Shown piece by piece: positions 36,101-44,218 of a stretch of 64,000 nt of DNA. This DNA is from JAAURB01 sp049647265 (GTDB lineage Bacteria; Cyanobacteriota; Cyanobacteriia; Cyanobacteriales; Microcoleaceae). The stretch's first letter is position 1. Each line of letters opens with the position of its first letter. The position numbers were made by a program, and so were the translations under genes. Below the pieces are notes generated by a model that searched no databases, had not been told where the DNA came from, and saw nothing but the letters and a program-made list of their open reading frames with translations. The stretch covers positions 124,001 to 188,000 of the forward strand of contig JBARXJ010000063.1 of the NCBI GenBank assembly GCA_049647265.1, written 5' to 3'.

Positions 36101-36234
36101 ATTTGTTATTATTATTAGTTATTGGTTATTGGTTATTAAAGGGAACAGCGGATCTGGATAATTATCTTTCCTTACTCGCGATCGCGGGCGCATGCAATGC
36201 GCCCCTACCTGTCTCCTGACTCCTGTCTCCTATC
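36101..36234 (-). repeat. Composite intergenic repeat, copy B
   Basis: Reading the minus strand: GGAGACAGGAGTCAGGAG, a GC-rich hairpin, then GGAAAGATAATTATCC (36156-36171), a GTTCCCT block and a run of TAATAAC-like units. The same order of blocks occurs at 38255-38378 on the plus strand, i.e. inverted, 2 kb away. Its left part codes the last residues of LarC (RRQESGDR). Confidence 0.75.
36186..36204. repeat. GC-rich hairpin just after the larC stop
   Basis: Perfect eight-base arms GGGCGCAT and ATGCGCCC around a three-base GCA loop, starting one base beyond the larC stop codon. No T-run follows on the minus strand, so termination is doubtful. The flanking TAGGGGCGCATTGCATGCG is a motif I associate with small dispersed cyanobacterial elements. 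Confidence 0.6.
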
Positions 36235-37500
36235 TTCTTCAACCCGATACCAACTTTCGAGGGCGTGACGATGAACACTTAACCAACTGACTTGATGCTG
36301 TTGGGCCAGTTGGGCGCAGTCTTCGTATTCAGGATGAACATTAAAAATGCGATCGCCATTAAACCCGACTTTAACTCGAACTTTACCATAAACTGTTCTA
36401 ACCGTTTGGATGTCTCGCTCTAATGCGCTACGGTGTTGTAAACAACGACGAATACCTAAAGTGGTGGTTTCTTCAAAGAGAACAGTTTCACAGGCATTAA
36501 CGGCTTCAGGAGGACAAATAACGGTGAGTAATACCCCCTGACGCGACTTTTTCATGGTGATGGCTTGGGTAAAGACATCCACTGCCCCCGCTTTAAATAA
36601 TTCATCCAAAGTATAAGCGATCGCCTGGGGGCTGAGATCATCAATTTGGGTTTCTAATACGGCGATAGTTTCTTGCGGAAAGGTTTCGTGATGTTCTTTC
36701 TGTTGGGGTTGATGAGAATGATGAGAGTGACGAGAATGATGATGTTGAGAGGAAGTTTCCCCTAACCATAATCGTAAAATATTCGGAATGGGTAAATCTC
36801 GAGAACCTGCCCCTAAACCCACTTTTTGTAATTTCATCGCTGGAGGAGAACCAAACCCGGCGGCTAAAGTCACAGCCAATGCAGCCCCGGTGGGAGTTAC
36901 GAGTTCTTTGTCAATGCCGTTACTATAAATGGGGACTTGTCCTATTTCCATTAACTTTAACGTAGCGGGGGCCGGAACCGGGAGTTGGCCATGGGCTGCC
37001 CGAATAGTCCCACCGCCAGTGGGTAAAGCCGAACAATACAGTTGTTCAATATTGAGATAATCTAACCCAATACAGGTTCCGATGATATCGACAATGGCAT
37101 CGGTTGCCCCGACTTCGTGAAAATGGACTTTCTCCGGGGCAATACCATGAACTGCTGCTTCTGCCTCTGCCAGTTGACGAAATACCGCTAAACTCCAGGT
37201 TTCTATCCTAGGAGAGAATTTTGCCTGCAATATCATCTGTTCGATATCGGGGAGGTGACGATGGGGCGTATGATGGGAGGGGTGAGATTTGGAGGACGGC
37301 AACAAGTCTACAAATACTTTGGTTGCAGCCTGACCATTGCGGTGAACTGTTTCGGCGCGGAGTTGGTATTCCTCTGATATCCCCAATAATGCCAATTTTT
37401 GGCGCAAGTCATCTAAGGGAACCCCTGCGTCTACTAACGCCCCGAGGCACATATCCCCGGCTATTCCGGTTGGACATTGAAGATAGGCAACTTGAGTCAT
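36205..37500 (-). CDS. larC: Nickel pincer cofactor biosynthesis protein LarC
   Basis: LarC inserts nickel into the pincer cofactor of lactate racemase and related enzymes. 431 residues: AYLQCPTGIAGDMCLGALVDAG at the start, EKVHFHEVGATDAIVDIIGT, LPTGGGTIRAAHGQLPVPAPAT, ELVTPTGAALA, and a His-rich stretch (HHHSRHSHHSH, about residues 250-270) typical of nickel-binding versions. Unlike lactobacilli, which need a ribosomal frameshift, it is one uninterrupted ORF. LarB and LarE are not in this window. The last eight or so residues come from an intergenic repeat. Confidence 0.9.
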   Translation of the reverse strand: MTQVAYLQCPTGIAGDMCLGALVDAGVPLDDLRQKLALLGISEEYQLRAETVHRNGQAATKVFVDLLPSSKSHPSHHTPHRHLPDIEQMILQAKFSPRIETWSLAVFRQLAEAEAAVHGIAPEKVHFHEVGATDAIVDIIGTCIGLDYLNIEQLYCSALPTGGGTIRAAHGQLPVPAPATLKLMEIGQVPIYSNGIDKELVTPTGAALAVTLAAGFGSPPAMKLQKVGLGAGSRDLPIPNILRLWLGETSSQHHHSRHSHHSHQPQQKEHHETFPQETIAVLETQIDDLSPQAIAYTLDELFKAGAVDVFTQAITMKKSRQGVLLTVICPPEAVNACETVLFEETTTLGIRRCLQHRSALERDIQTVRTVYGKVRVKVGFNGDRIFNVHPEYEDCAQLAQQHQVSWLSVHRHALESWYRVEEDRRQESGDR

Positions 37501-37538
37501 AGATGATTTTTTGCTGTTTCACCGTTGAATTTAAAGTT

Positions 37539-38216
37539 ATGGCAACCTATTACGAAGTACATCCCCAAAATCCCCAAGAACGAACCATTGGTCAAGTGGT
37601 TCAAGATCTGCAAAGTGGGGCAGTGGTATTATATCCGACAGATACAGTGTATGCGATTGGTTGCGATTTGACGGTTAAATCTGCGGTGGAACGGGTACGA
37701 CAAATTAAACAACTCTCCAATGATAAACCTTTAACGTTTTTATGTTCGTCGTTATCTAATATTGCCAATTATGCCATTGTCAATGATGGGGCATATCGGA
37801 TTATTAAACGGTTAATTCCGGGAAGTTTTACGTTTGTGTTACCCGCAACTAAGTTAGTGCCTCGGTTGGTGATGTCGCCGAAGCGGAAAACAACGGGTAT
37901 TCGAGTGCCGAATAACAAGGTTTGTTTGTCGATGATTGAGATGTTAGGGAATCCGATTATTTCGACTTCTGCCCATATTACCAGCGATGAAGAAGGACTT
38001 TCTCCAGTGAGTCGTGAGATTGATGGTTCGTTTGGAAAAGCAGAGTTATTTGATTCTTTAGATAGTTTTGTGGATATCATTATTGATGATACTTCTGATC
38101 CAGGTTATCAGGTTTCAACGATTCTCGATTTAACAAAGAATGAACCGAGTTTAATTCGTAAAGGTAAGGGTTGGGAAGAGTTGACGGAGTTGTTTGATGA
38201 GGATGAGTTGATGTGA
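37539..38216 (+). CDS. YrdC/YciO/Sua5-family protein
   Basis: About 225 residues of the Sua5/YrdC/YciO fold. Enzymes of the family form threonylcarbamoyl-AMP for tRNA t6A; YciO-type paralogues are less active. Motifs are GAVVLYPTDTVYAIGCDL, RIKQLSNDKPLTFLCSSL-like (here RQIKQLSNDKPLTFLC), IPGSFTFVLPAT, KTTGIRVPNN and NPIISTSAHI. An upstream frame begins at 37503, but MATYYEVHPQNP at 37539 is the sensible start. Divergent from larC with under 40 bases between. The tight spacing means shared promoters. Confidence 0.85.
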   Translation: MATYYEVHPQNPQERTIGQVVQDLQSGAVVLYPTDTVYAIGCDLTVKSAVERVRQIKQLSNDKPLTFLCSSLSNIANYAIVNDGAYRIIKRLIPGSFTFVLPATKLVPRLVMSPKRKTTGIRVPNNKVCLSMIEMLGNPIISTSAHITSDEEGLSPVSREIDGSFGKAELFDSLDSFVDIIIDDTSDPGYQVSTILDLTKNEPSLIRKGKGWEELTELFDEDELM

Positions 38217-38254
38217 TTTTAGGAGATTAATTGAACCACAAAGACACGGAATAC

Positions 38255-38378
38255 GGGAGACAGGAGTCAGGAGTCACCGAGTCAGGAGTCACCGAGTCAG
38301 GAGACAGGAAAGATAATTATCCTGTTCCCCGTTCCCTCTAATAACTAATAACTAACAACTAATAACTAACAACTACTT
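38255..38378 (+). repeat. Composite intergenic repeat, copy A
   Basis: GGGAGACAGGAGTCAGGAG, then 2.5 tandem copies of the 15-mer GTCAGGAGTCACCGA (38266-38303), GGAAAGATAATTATCC (38307-38322), a GTTCCC block and TAATAACTAATAAC-like units. It matches copy B at 36101-36234 in inverted orientation. The cysteine desulfurase stop codon (38366-38368) lies inside its last part. Confidence 0.75.
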
Positions 38379-39535
38379 TTCACTTTCCTTAAAGATTGAA
38401 TCGTATTAATTGTATGGTCTGCAACTCGATCAATTTCTTCTAAAGTATTGAAGCGACCCATACCAAAACGTACAGAAGCATAGGCTAAACTATCGGAACG
38501 TTTAATGGCTTTTAACACATGAGACGGTTCGATTTTAGTAGAGGTACAAGCTGAACCAGAAGAGACTGCCATCATCGGTTGTAAACCCAGTAATAAAGCT
38601 TGACCATCAACTCCGGCTACGCTAATATTCAGGTTTCCAGCTAATCGTTGAGTCGGATGACCATTGAGGTAAATATCATCGAGAGTTTGTAGTTTTTCCC
38701 ATAGAGTTTGTCGCAGGTTTGTTAACCGTTCAGTTTCTGATTTTATCTCTGATAATCCTAAGTTTACAGCTTCTGCAAATCCGACTATTTGAGGGGTGTA
38801 TAATGTACCGGAACGAAAACCCCGTTCATGTCCTCCCCCTTGAATTTGAGAGGCTAATTTAACTCTGGGATTTCGACGACGAATGTATAATGCACCAATC
38901 CCTTTTGGCCCGTATATTTTATGGGCTGTGATTGACATTAAATCAATCTTCATACTATTAACATCTAAGGGAATTTTACCAATCGCTTGGGCTGCATCAG
39001 TATGAAATAAAATATTATTATCGCGACAGATATTACCTATTTTTTCGAGAGGTTGTAAGACTCCTATTTCGTTATTTGCTGCCATCATTGACACTAAAAT
39101 AGTATTGGAACGAATCGCTTTTTCTAATTGATTTAAATCAACTAAACCATCGGTTTTGACGGGAATAAACGTCACTTCAAATCCAAGTTGTTCTAAATAT
39201 TGACAAGGATCTAAAACGGCGTTATGTTCTGTTTCAACCGTAATAATATGACGACCTTTATTAAAATAGGCTTCTGCTACGCCTTTTATCGCGAGGTTAT
39301 TGGCTTCGGTTGCCCCACTGGTAAAAATGATTTCTTCGGGACTGGCATTAATGGCTGTGGCTAAAGTTTCTCTGGCTTTTTTAACCGCAGCTTCTGCTTC
39401 CCATCCATATAAATGATTCACACTCGCCGGATTACCAAAATGTTCGGTAAAATAGGGCAACATTGCGGTTAATACCCGTTGATCGACTGGGGTAGTGGCA
39501 TGGCAATCAAGATAAATAGGCTTTGTGGACATCAT
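38366..39535 (-). CDS. Cysteine desulfurase (NifS/IscS family)
   Basis: PLP enzyme that takes sulfur from cysteine for Fe-S clusters and tRNA thiolation. 389 residues (388 from the second ATG). YLDCHATTPVDQRVL at the start, SGATEANNLAIKG, ETEHNAVLDPC, the PLP lysine in SITAHKIYGPKGIGALY, RSGTLYTPQIVG and the catalytic cysteine in AVSSGSACTSTKIEPSHVL. Group I desulfurase. The Nfu scaffold gene lies 1 kb away, fitting a shared Fe-S role. Two adjacent start ATGs, so either is possible. Confidence 0.95.
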   Translation of the reverse strand: MMSTKPIYLDCHATTPVDQRVLTAMLPYFTEHFGNPASVNHLYGWEAEAAVKKARETLATAINASPEEIIFTSGATEANNLAIKGVAEAYFNKGRHIITVETEHNAVLDPCQYLEQLGFEVTFIPVKTDGLVDLNQLEKAIRSNTILVSMMAANNEIGVLQPLEKIGNICRDNNILFHTDAAQAIGKIPLDVNSMKIDLMSITAHKIYGPKGIGALYIRRRNPRVKLASQIQGGGHERGFRSGTLYTPQIVGFAEAVNLGLSEIKSETERLTNLRQTLWEKLQTLDDIYLNGHPTQRLAGNLNISVAGVDGQALLLGLQPMMAVSSGSACTSTKIEPSHVLKAIKRSDSLAYASVRFGMGRFNTLEEIDRVADHTINTIQSLRKVKSSC

Positions 39536-39746
39536 TAATAATTAGAAAATTAAATAAATTTTGATGGGAATACTGCGTTAATTTTGGGGCAAAAATATAA
39601 TTTTTTTTTAAGGATTGATCAGTGATACTTGAATCAAATTTTAAAGGTCGGATTTCTACCCCATCGATTCGGGTTTCTTCTCTAATTCTTGAGAATAAGG
39701 TTTATTATAATAGATCGAAATTAACTATAAATTGTAAAATTGTTCT

Positions 39747-40382
39747 ATGACAGCTACTTTAACTGCTCGTGAAGTGTTTCGTAAAGCCTACGAACACCGT
39801 TATACTTGGGATAGTAATTTCCCCGGCTTTACTGCCGATGTGGAAGTCAAACAAGGGGATGAAGTTTATACGGGTAAAGTTCGGATTAATCCCGATTTGA
39901 GTCCCGAGGTGACAGGTATCGATAACGAAGAAGTTCAACAGGACGTTTATACCCAGTTACGGGATATTATTACCCACCGTAAGCGGGGATCTTTTGAACA
40001 GTCCCACGGCAAAAACAGCTTTAGTTTTGGCGAAACCGATGACACCGGGGCCACTGAAATCCTGGTCGAAGGGGACGCGATGGGATCAAATTATAAAATC
40101 AGAGGCGAGGAAATTTGTCTCGTCAGTCGGGTGATGGGACGGATGGCGTTTGTGATTAATACCCACAAAAGTCTCGACACTGGGGAAGGTTATGTTGCCA
40201 ATGAGTATGATGCGGTTTTCCGTAATCCTACCACAGATGAAGTGATGCGGGTATTGGAATTTCAGGATACGTTTGAGAAAGTGGGTGATTATTACATCAT
40301 GACTCACCAGGTTGTTCAAGAGAAGAAAGAGGATAAAGTGATTACGACTGAATATACTTTTTCCAATATTGAATTGCTGTAA
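39747..40382 (+). CDS. DUF3386 family protein
   Basis: 211-residue soluble protein of a family (DUF3386) I know chiefly from cyanobacteria and plastid relatives. Characteristic text is VFRKAYEHRYTWDSNFPGF near the N-terminus, VRINPDLSPEVTG, and YDAVFRNPTTDEVMRVLEF. Mostly beta-strand with no catalytic motif or signal. Upstream of nfu on the same strand with 78 bases between. Function unknown; clustering with nifS and nfu could be chance. Confidence 0.85.
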   Translation: MTATLTAREVFRKAYEHRYTWDSNFPGFTADVEVKQGDEVYTGKVRINPDLSPEVTGIDNEEVQQDVYTQLRDIITHRKRGSFEQSHGKNSFSFGETDDTGATEILVEGDAMGSNYKIRGEEICLVSRVMGRMAFVINTHKSLDTGEGYVANEYDAVFRNPTTDEVMRVLEFQDTFEKVGDYYIMTHQVVQEKKEDKVITTEYTFSNIELL

Positions 40383-40460
40383 TCTCTCTCAATCCTGAGT
40401 AATTAACGCTAGGATAAAAGGGCGTTTGAATGAGTTTGAAAATACACTAAAGGTGAAATT

Positions 40461-40703
40461 ATGACAACAACACTTGATTTAACTCCGGAGAATGTGGAAA
40501 CAGTTCTCGATGAACTCCGTCCTTACCTAATGGCGGATGGGGGAAATGTTGAGGTGGCTGAACTTGACGGCCCGATTGTTCGTCTACGTTTGCAAGGGGC
40601 TTGTGGTTCTTGCCCGAGTTCAACCATGACTTTAAAAATGGGAATTGAACGTCGTTTACGGGAAAGAATTCCTGAAATTGCAGAAGTTGAACAGGTCGTA
40701 TAA
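40461..40703 (+). CDS. nfu: NifU-like Fe-S scaffold (Nfu)
   Basis: 80-residue single NifU C-terminal domain that holds a labile 4Fe-4S cluster and delivers it to apoproteins; cyanobacterial Nfu is essential for photosystem I assembly (established for the family). The CxxC ligand motif is LQGACGSCPSSTMTLKMGIE, and VLDELRPYLMADGGNVEV is the family start. AAAGGTGA precedes the ATG. A strong terminator follows at 40717-40770. Confidence 0.93.
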   Translation: MTTTLDLTPENVETVLDELRPYLMADGGNVEVAELDGPIVRLRLQGACGSCPSSTMTLKMGIERRLRERIPEIAEVEQVV

Positions 40704-40716
40704 CGATTTAATTTTT

Positions 40717-40770
40717 AACAGGGGTAACTGCGATCTTTTACAAGTTTGAGGTTGCCCCTGTTTTGGTTTT
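40717..40770 (+). terminator. Rho-independent terminator of nfu
   Basis: Arms AACAGGGGTAAC (40717-40728) and GTTGCCCCTGTT (40751-40762), separated by 22 bases, followed by a T-rich run (TTGGTTTTTT). One wobble pair inside. Confidence 0.8.
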
Positions 40771-40782
40771 TTGAAGATAGGT

Positions 40783-41463
40783 TTACTTATTTTTCTTCAG
40801 TTGAGTTCCGAGTCCTAAAACGGCTAACATCCCTAAGATTACACTCGGTTCGGGAACAGTTGCAGGGGGTTGAGATGTAAGGCTGACTGAAAAGGTAGAC
40901 GGACTAAAGTCTCTAACAGATAATATACTCGCTTCAGTGAATGTTGCAAGGCGATCGCCATTGATCGCAAAATATTCAAAGTCAAAGAAGTAAGCTAATT
41001 CTCTGTCCGGAAGAATTGCAATTCTCTCTATCAGACAAGGATCATCATCCAAATCTGCACATAAAGTGATAGCAGGTGATTGATCTTCTGACTGTATCTG
41101 TTTTCTAACGAATAAATCAAAATCAAGGGTTTCAAGATCTAATTCAAAGCCAAATATATTATCAATTTCTAGCTGTTTAATTGAACTCGTTACACCCTCT
41201 CCGATAATATCTGCGGAAAAATCAGTTAATTCAGATTCTGATAATATTCCGTTTTCATCTAAGTCTTCTCCAGCGAAACTACCAACAATAATATCATCTA
41301 CTAATTCACTTTCGCGAATCGTTCCAATATACCATAAATCACTAATCTCAAAATTACCTGTAATAGTTGCTGCTTGAATTGCAGTTGAACCCATGGTTAA
41401 TGAAGTGACTGTACTCAAAGCAGTTACAGAAACCTTTGTTAAAAACTTCCAAGTTATCTTCAT
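40783..41463 (-). CDS. PEP-CTERM protein with an EF-hand loop
   Basis: 226 residues. Sec signal peptide ending near TAIQAA (residue 31). The C-terminus is a PEP-CTERM sorting tag: VPEP (about 203-206), a hydrophobic helix (SVILGMLAVLGLGTQ) and KK. Residues 67-78 (DLDENGILSESE) match the 12-residue EF-hand calcium loop DxDxNGxxxxxE. Processed by an exosortase at the envelope and probably surface-displayed. Its broken tandem copy lies upstream at 41498-42155. Function unknown. Exosortase gene not in the window. Confidence 0.88.
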   Translation of the reverse strand: MKITWKFLTKVSVTALSTVTSLTMGSTAIQAATITGNFEISDLWYIGTIRESELVDDIIVGSFAGEDLDENGILSESELTDFSADIIGEGVTSSIKQLEIDNIFGFELDLETLDFDLFVRKQIQSEDQSPAITLCADLDDDPCLIERIAILPDRELAYFFDFEYFAINGDRLATFTEASILSVRDFSPSTFSVSLTSQPPATVPEPSVILGMLAVLGLGTQLKKNK

Positions 41464-41497
41464 ATTAGTTGTCTTGGTAGATGAAAATGATATGAAC

Positions 41498-42155
41498 TTA
41501 GAAGGCTTTCTTGAATTGAATTCCCAGTCCTAAGACGGTTAATATTCCTAATACCACGCTGGGTTCAGGAATGGCTTGAGGAGGGATAGAGGTGAGGCTG
41601 ACTGTGACAAGGGGAGGGTTACTTCCGGCTGCGGTGCGAATACCTGCTTCAATTTGGGTTAAAAATCTTAAATCAGCACGATTTGAATATTCCAACTCAA
41701 AAAAGTAAGCTAAGTCTTCGCTTAAAACGATTTTTTCTATTATACAAGAATTACCTGCATTTGTTGCACATTCATGGTGAATTAGGAAGATCGCTTCCGA
41801 AAGTTTGCTATTTTTCAAATAAAAAGCTGAAGCGCAGAGAATCAAGTTATAATTCAAAGTTGAGAATATTATCGAATGATAAACCATCAATGACGCTGAA
41901 GTCATCTATATTAATATCCGCTGCAAATTGACTTAATTCAGCCTGAGATAATATCCCATTATTATTGATATCCTCTCCCGTAAAGTTTCCCAGTACAAGG
42001 TTATTATTGCTAGGATTTATATTCCCAAACTGACTGATTTCAAAACTGCCCCTCAGGGTTGCTGCATTAATTATCGTTTCAGCCCTAGTCCATAGTATAA
42101 TTGTAGTTAAAAGTGTTATGATAAATTTTGGTAAGTTGTTCCCAATTAGATTCAT
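41498..42155 (-). pseudogene. Broken PEP-CTERM EF-hand paralogue
   Basis: The 5' part (41847-42155) reads a signal peptide, AATLRGSFEISQFG and an EF loop DINNNGILSQAE (residues 62-73), then stops (TAA) after DNILNFEL. Past that the original frame continues to match the neighbour (LDSLRFSFLFEK) with further stops, and from about 41785 the match moves to another frame: SCIIEKIVLSEDLAYFFELEY, ending in a PEP-CTERM tag (IPEPSVVLGILTVLGLGIQ). So at least two stop codons and one frameshift; a recent tandem duplicate that has decayed. The 3' half appears as an ORF at 41498-41905. Confidence 0.85.
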
Positions 42156-42661
42156 TTGAGTGACCTGCTTGAATATTTAATGGAGTGAATAATTCAGTCG
42201 GTGAACTCATTTGATACGGGGAAAACTCTATCTAAAAATAATTAGAACTTTTCTAAAATCAATCGTCCTAAAGATAGATTTTCTGCATTTTCAAAAGACT
42301 CGGCTGTTAAGCTGTTTGTTATACAATGTGCGATAAATACCAAATTGATTAAGTTCTATAAAAAGAATGAATGATTAAACAGATAACAAAACTTAATGTT
42401 GGGTTGAAACAAAGTTCTAAAGCCGAATCGCTTGATCCCCATATAGTTCGCTTGTAGTTGAAGAAAATATTAAATCACTTTATTGGCTTTAAAAGTCAGA
42501 CTGATGTAAAGATGGGTGTACAGTTGTGGTTTGTTTTATCAAATTTTGTAACAATTTACGGATTTTTAACCCAATCTTGAAGTTTAAGCTTTACTCTTAT
42601 AAGTAATCATCTTCTTTATTAAAGTTGATGACTGACGTACCCCCCACGAGAGGTCACGCCC
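42156..42661. other. 506-base gene-free region
   Basis: Divergent spacer between the PEP-CTERM pseudogene and the small membrane protein gene. AT-rich, with CACGAGAGGTCACGCCC just before the plus-strand gene giving a GAGAGG ribosome-binding site. I see no RNA gene or mobile element. Confidence 0.4.
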
Positions 42662-42877
42662 ATGTCTTCAGTTTATTTGATTCTACTTGCTTTTGCGCTG
42701 TGTTCGATTTGGATTTCCATTCGGACTTCGGAGGATATTCCCGTTGTTTTAGCTGGATTAACAGGTATCGCTTGTTTTATTTGGAGTTTTGCATACGTTC
42801 ATTGGAGTATTCAAATTCTTGTCGTATTCTGTCTATATCGCCTCTATAAGCTTTACTTACCAGAAGAAACACTCTAG
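42662..42877 (+). CDS. Small two-helix membrane protein
   Basis: 71 residues with hydrophobic helices at about 4-20 and 26-60 (IPVVLAGLTGIACFIWSFAYVH-like, split by VHWSIQILVVFCLYRLYKLY). A GAGAGG motif lies eight bases before ATG 42662, and a terminator follows at 42896-42965, so it is a self-contained transcription unit. The overlapping frame starting at 42625 lacks these features. I think similar proteins occur in cyanobacteria but cannot name the family. Function unknown. Confidence 0.7.
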   Translation: MSSVYLILLAFALCSIWISIRTSEDIPVVLAGLTGIACFIWSFAYVHWSIQILVVFCLYRLYKLYLPEETL

Positions 42878-42895
42878 TTAATTAATCGCTTCATC

Positions 42896-42965
42896 TTAAG
42901 GGAAAACAGAAGGCAGGATGGAAAAATGGTATAGTCTTTCAGATCTTGCCTTTCCCTTAATTTTG
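42896..42965 (+). terminator. Terminator after the small membrane protein gene
   Basis: Perfect ten-base arms TTAAGGGAAA (42896-42905) and TTTCCCTTAA (42951-42960), with an inner partial stem (AGGCAGGAT against ATCTTGCCT) and a trailing TTTTG. May act in both directions. Confidence 0.7.
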
Positions 42966-43058
42966 ATTAGAAAAAGATTTAGAATTTAACTGTGAAACAA
43001 GAGAGTACTGAGATAATACTCTTCAAAGCTAGGTTGAATTCTGACAATAATTTTTCCC

Positions 43059-44216
43059 TCATTTTGCTGTAGAAATGGGTAAGGTAAACCAGAAACAAGC
43101 CCCTTGATTTAACTGAGTTTGCACACCTATCTCACCTCCATGGGCTAGAATGATTTGGCGACACAAATATAAGCCTAAACCCAAGCCTTTAATTTTACCC
43201 ACTTTTTCACCCCGTTGATACAGTTCAAACAACCGAGTTGCTTCTGTAGGATCGATGCCAACTCCATTATCAGCCACCTGACATTTAATCCACTGCGGCG
43301 GCTGACTGTTTGAATGAACCATTTCTGCGGATAAAGTTAATGTGATACCGGGGGGATTATATTTAATCGCGTTAGAAATTAGGTTATCATAAACCCGCCA
43401 GAGTTGATTTGTATCTGCTGCAATATTGGGTAACTCTAAAGCCATTTGCTGAGTCAGATTGACTTTATTTTTATCTAAAATAGGCTGCCACTCTAGACTA
43501 ATTTTTTGTATAAATTGGTTTAAATTAATAGATTCACAATTTAATTGTAGGGTTGTCAGACTATTATCACTCGTTTCTACGAGAGAATTAATTAATTTGA
43601 GTTGGCGATCGCAGCTATTTTCCATTCGTTCTATCGTCAATTTAGAGATAGGAATTTCACCCGATTGTAACGTTGAGTTTTCTTCCAATATACTATTTAA
43701 AACCATCACCATTCCCGCCACTGGATTGCGTAAATCATGAGAAACCGCATGAATATAAACTCGTAAGGCAGCTTCTACTTTTTTGCGTTCTTCAATTTCT
43801 TTTTGTAACTGTAAGTTTTGTTGTTCGAGTTGTTTTTTTTGCTGAGTAATTGTGAGTTGATTTCGGACTCTGGCTAAGACTTCTTCTGCCTGAAAGGGTT
43901 TTGTAATATAATCCGCACCGCCTAGATTAAATGCCATCACTTTATCGATTGTTTCATTTAAAGCACTTAAAAATATAATCGGAATGTGTTGTAACTGATC
44001 GGATTTTTTTAAATATTTTGCCACTTCATAGCCATTCATTTCTGGCATCATAATATCAAGCAAAATTAAATCAGGAGGTGTGGCTTCTGCGGCTTGAATG
44101 CCTCGCTTGCCATTGGTAAGTTTACGAACTTTATAGCCTTCATCTTCTAATACATTAGCTAGTAAACGTAAGTTATTGGGGAGATCGTCAATAATTAAAA
44201 TATCAGCTTGATTCAT
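43059..44216 (-). CDS. REC-histidine kinase
   Basis: 385 residues. Receiver (IIDDLPNNLRLLANVL; LILLDIMMPEMNG), a coiled coil (TQQKKQLEQQNLQLQKEIEE), HisKA with the H-box VSHDLRNPVAGMV, and HATPase_c (NLISNAIKYNPPG; VADNGVGIDP; IKGLGLGLYLC). Soluble. It follows the hybrid kinase by two bases, as the REC-kinase at 21394-22818 follows its own hybrid kinase, so phosphotransfer from the hybrid kinase's HisKA or receiver partner is plausible. Output unknown. Confidence 0.93.
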   Translation of the reverse strand: MNQADILIIDDLPNNLRLLANVLEDEGYKVRKLTNGKRGIQAAEATPPDLILLDIMMPEMNGYEVAKYLKKSDQLQHIPIIFLSALNETIDKVMAFNLGGADYITKPFQAEEVLARVRNQLTITQQKKQLEQQNLQLQKEIEERKKVEAALRVYIHAVSHDLRNPVAGMVMVLNSILEENSTLQSGEIPISKLTIERMENSCDRQLKLINSLVETSDNSLTTLQLNCESINLNQFIQKISLEWQPILDKNKVNLTQQMALELPNIAADTNQLWRVYDNLISNAIKYNPPGITLTLSAEMVHSNSQPPQWIKCQVADNGVGIDPTEATRLFELYQRGEKVGKIKGLGLGLYLCRQIILAHGGEIGVQTQLNQGACFWFTLPISTAK

Positions 44217-44218
44217 AT

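Noticed and set aside
36205..37500. Programmed frameshift in larC
   Set aside because: Known in lactobacilli, but here the gene is one continuous frame.
38266..38303. 15-base direct repeats resembling a mini-CRISPR
   Set aside because: Units are contiguous with no spacers and no cas genes are present; a simple tandem repeat.
42625..42849. Alternative frame over the small membrane protein
   Set aside because: No ribosome-binding site and an unlikely Cys/Phe/Ser-rich translation; the 42662 frame has both a ribosome-binding site and membrane helices.
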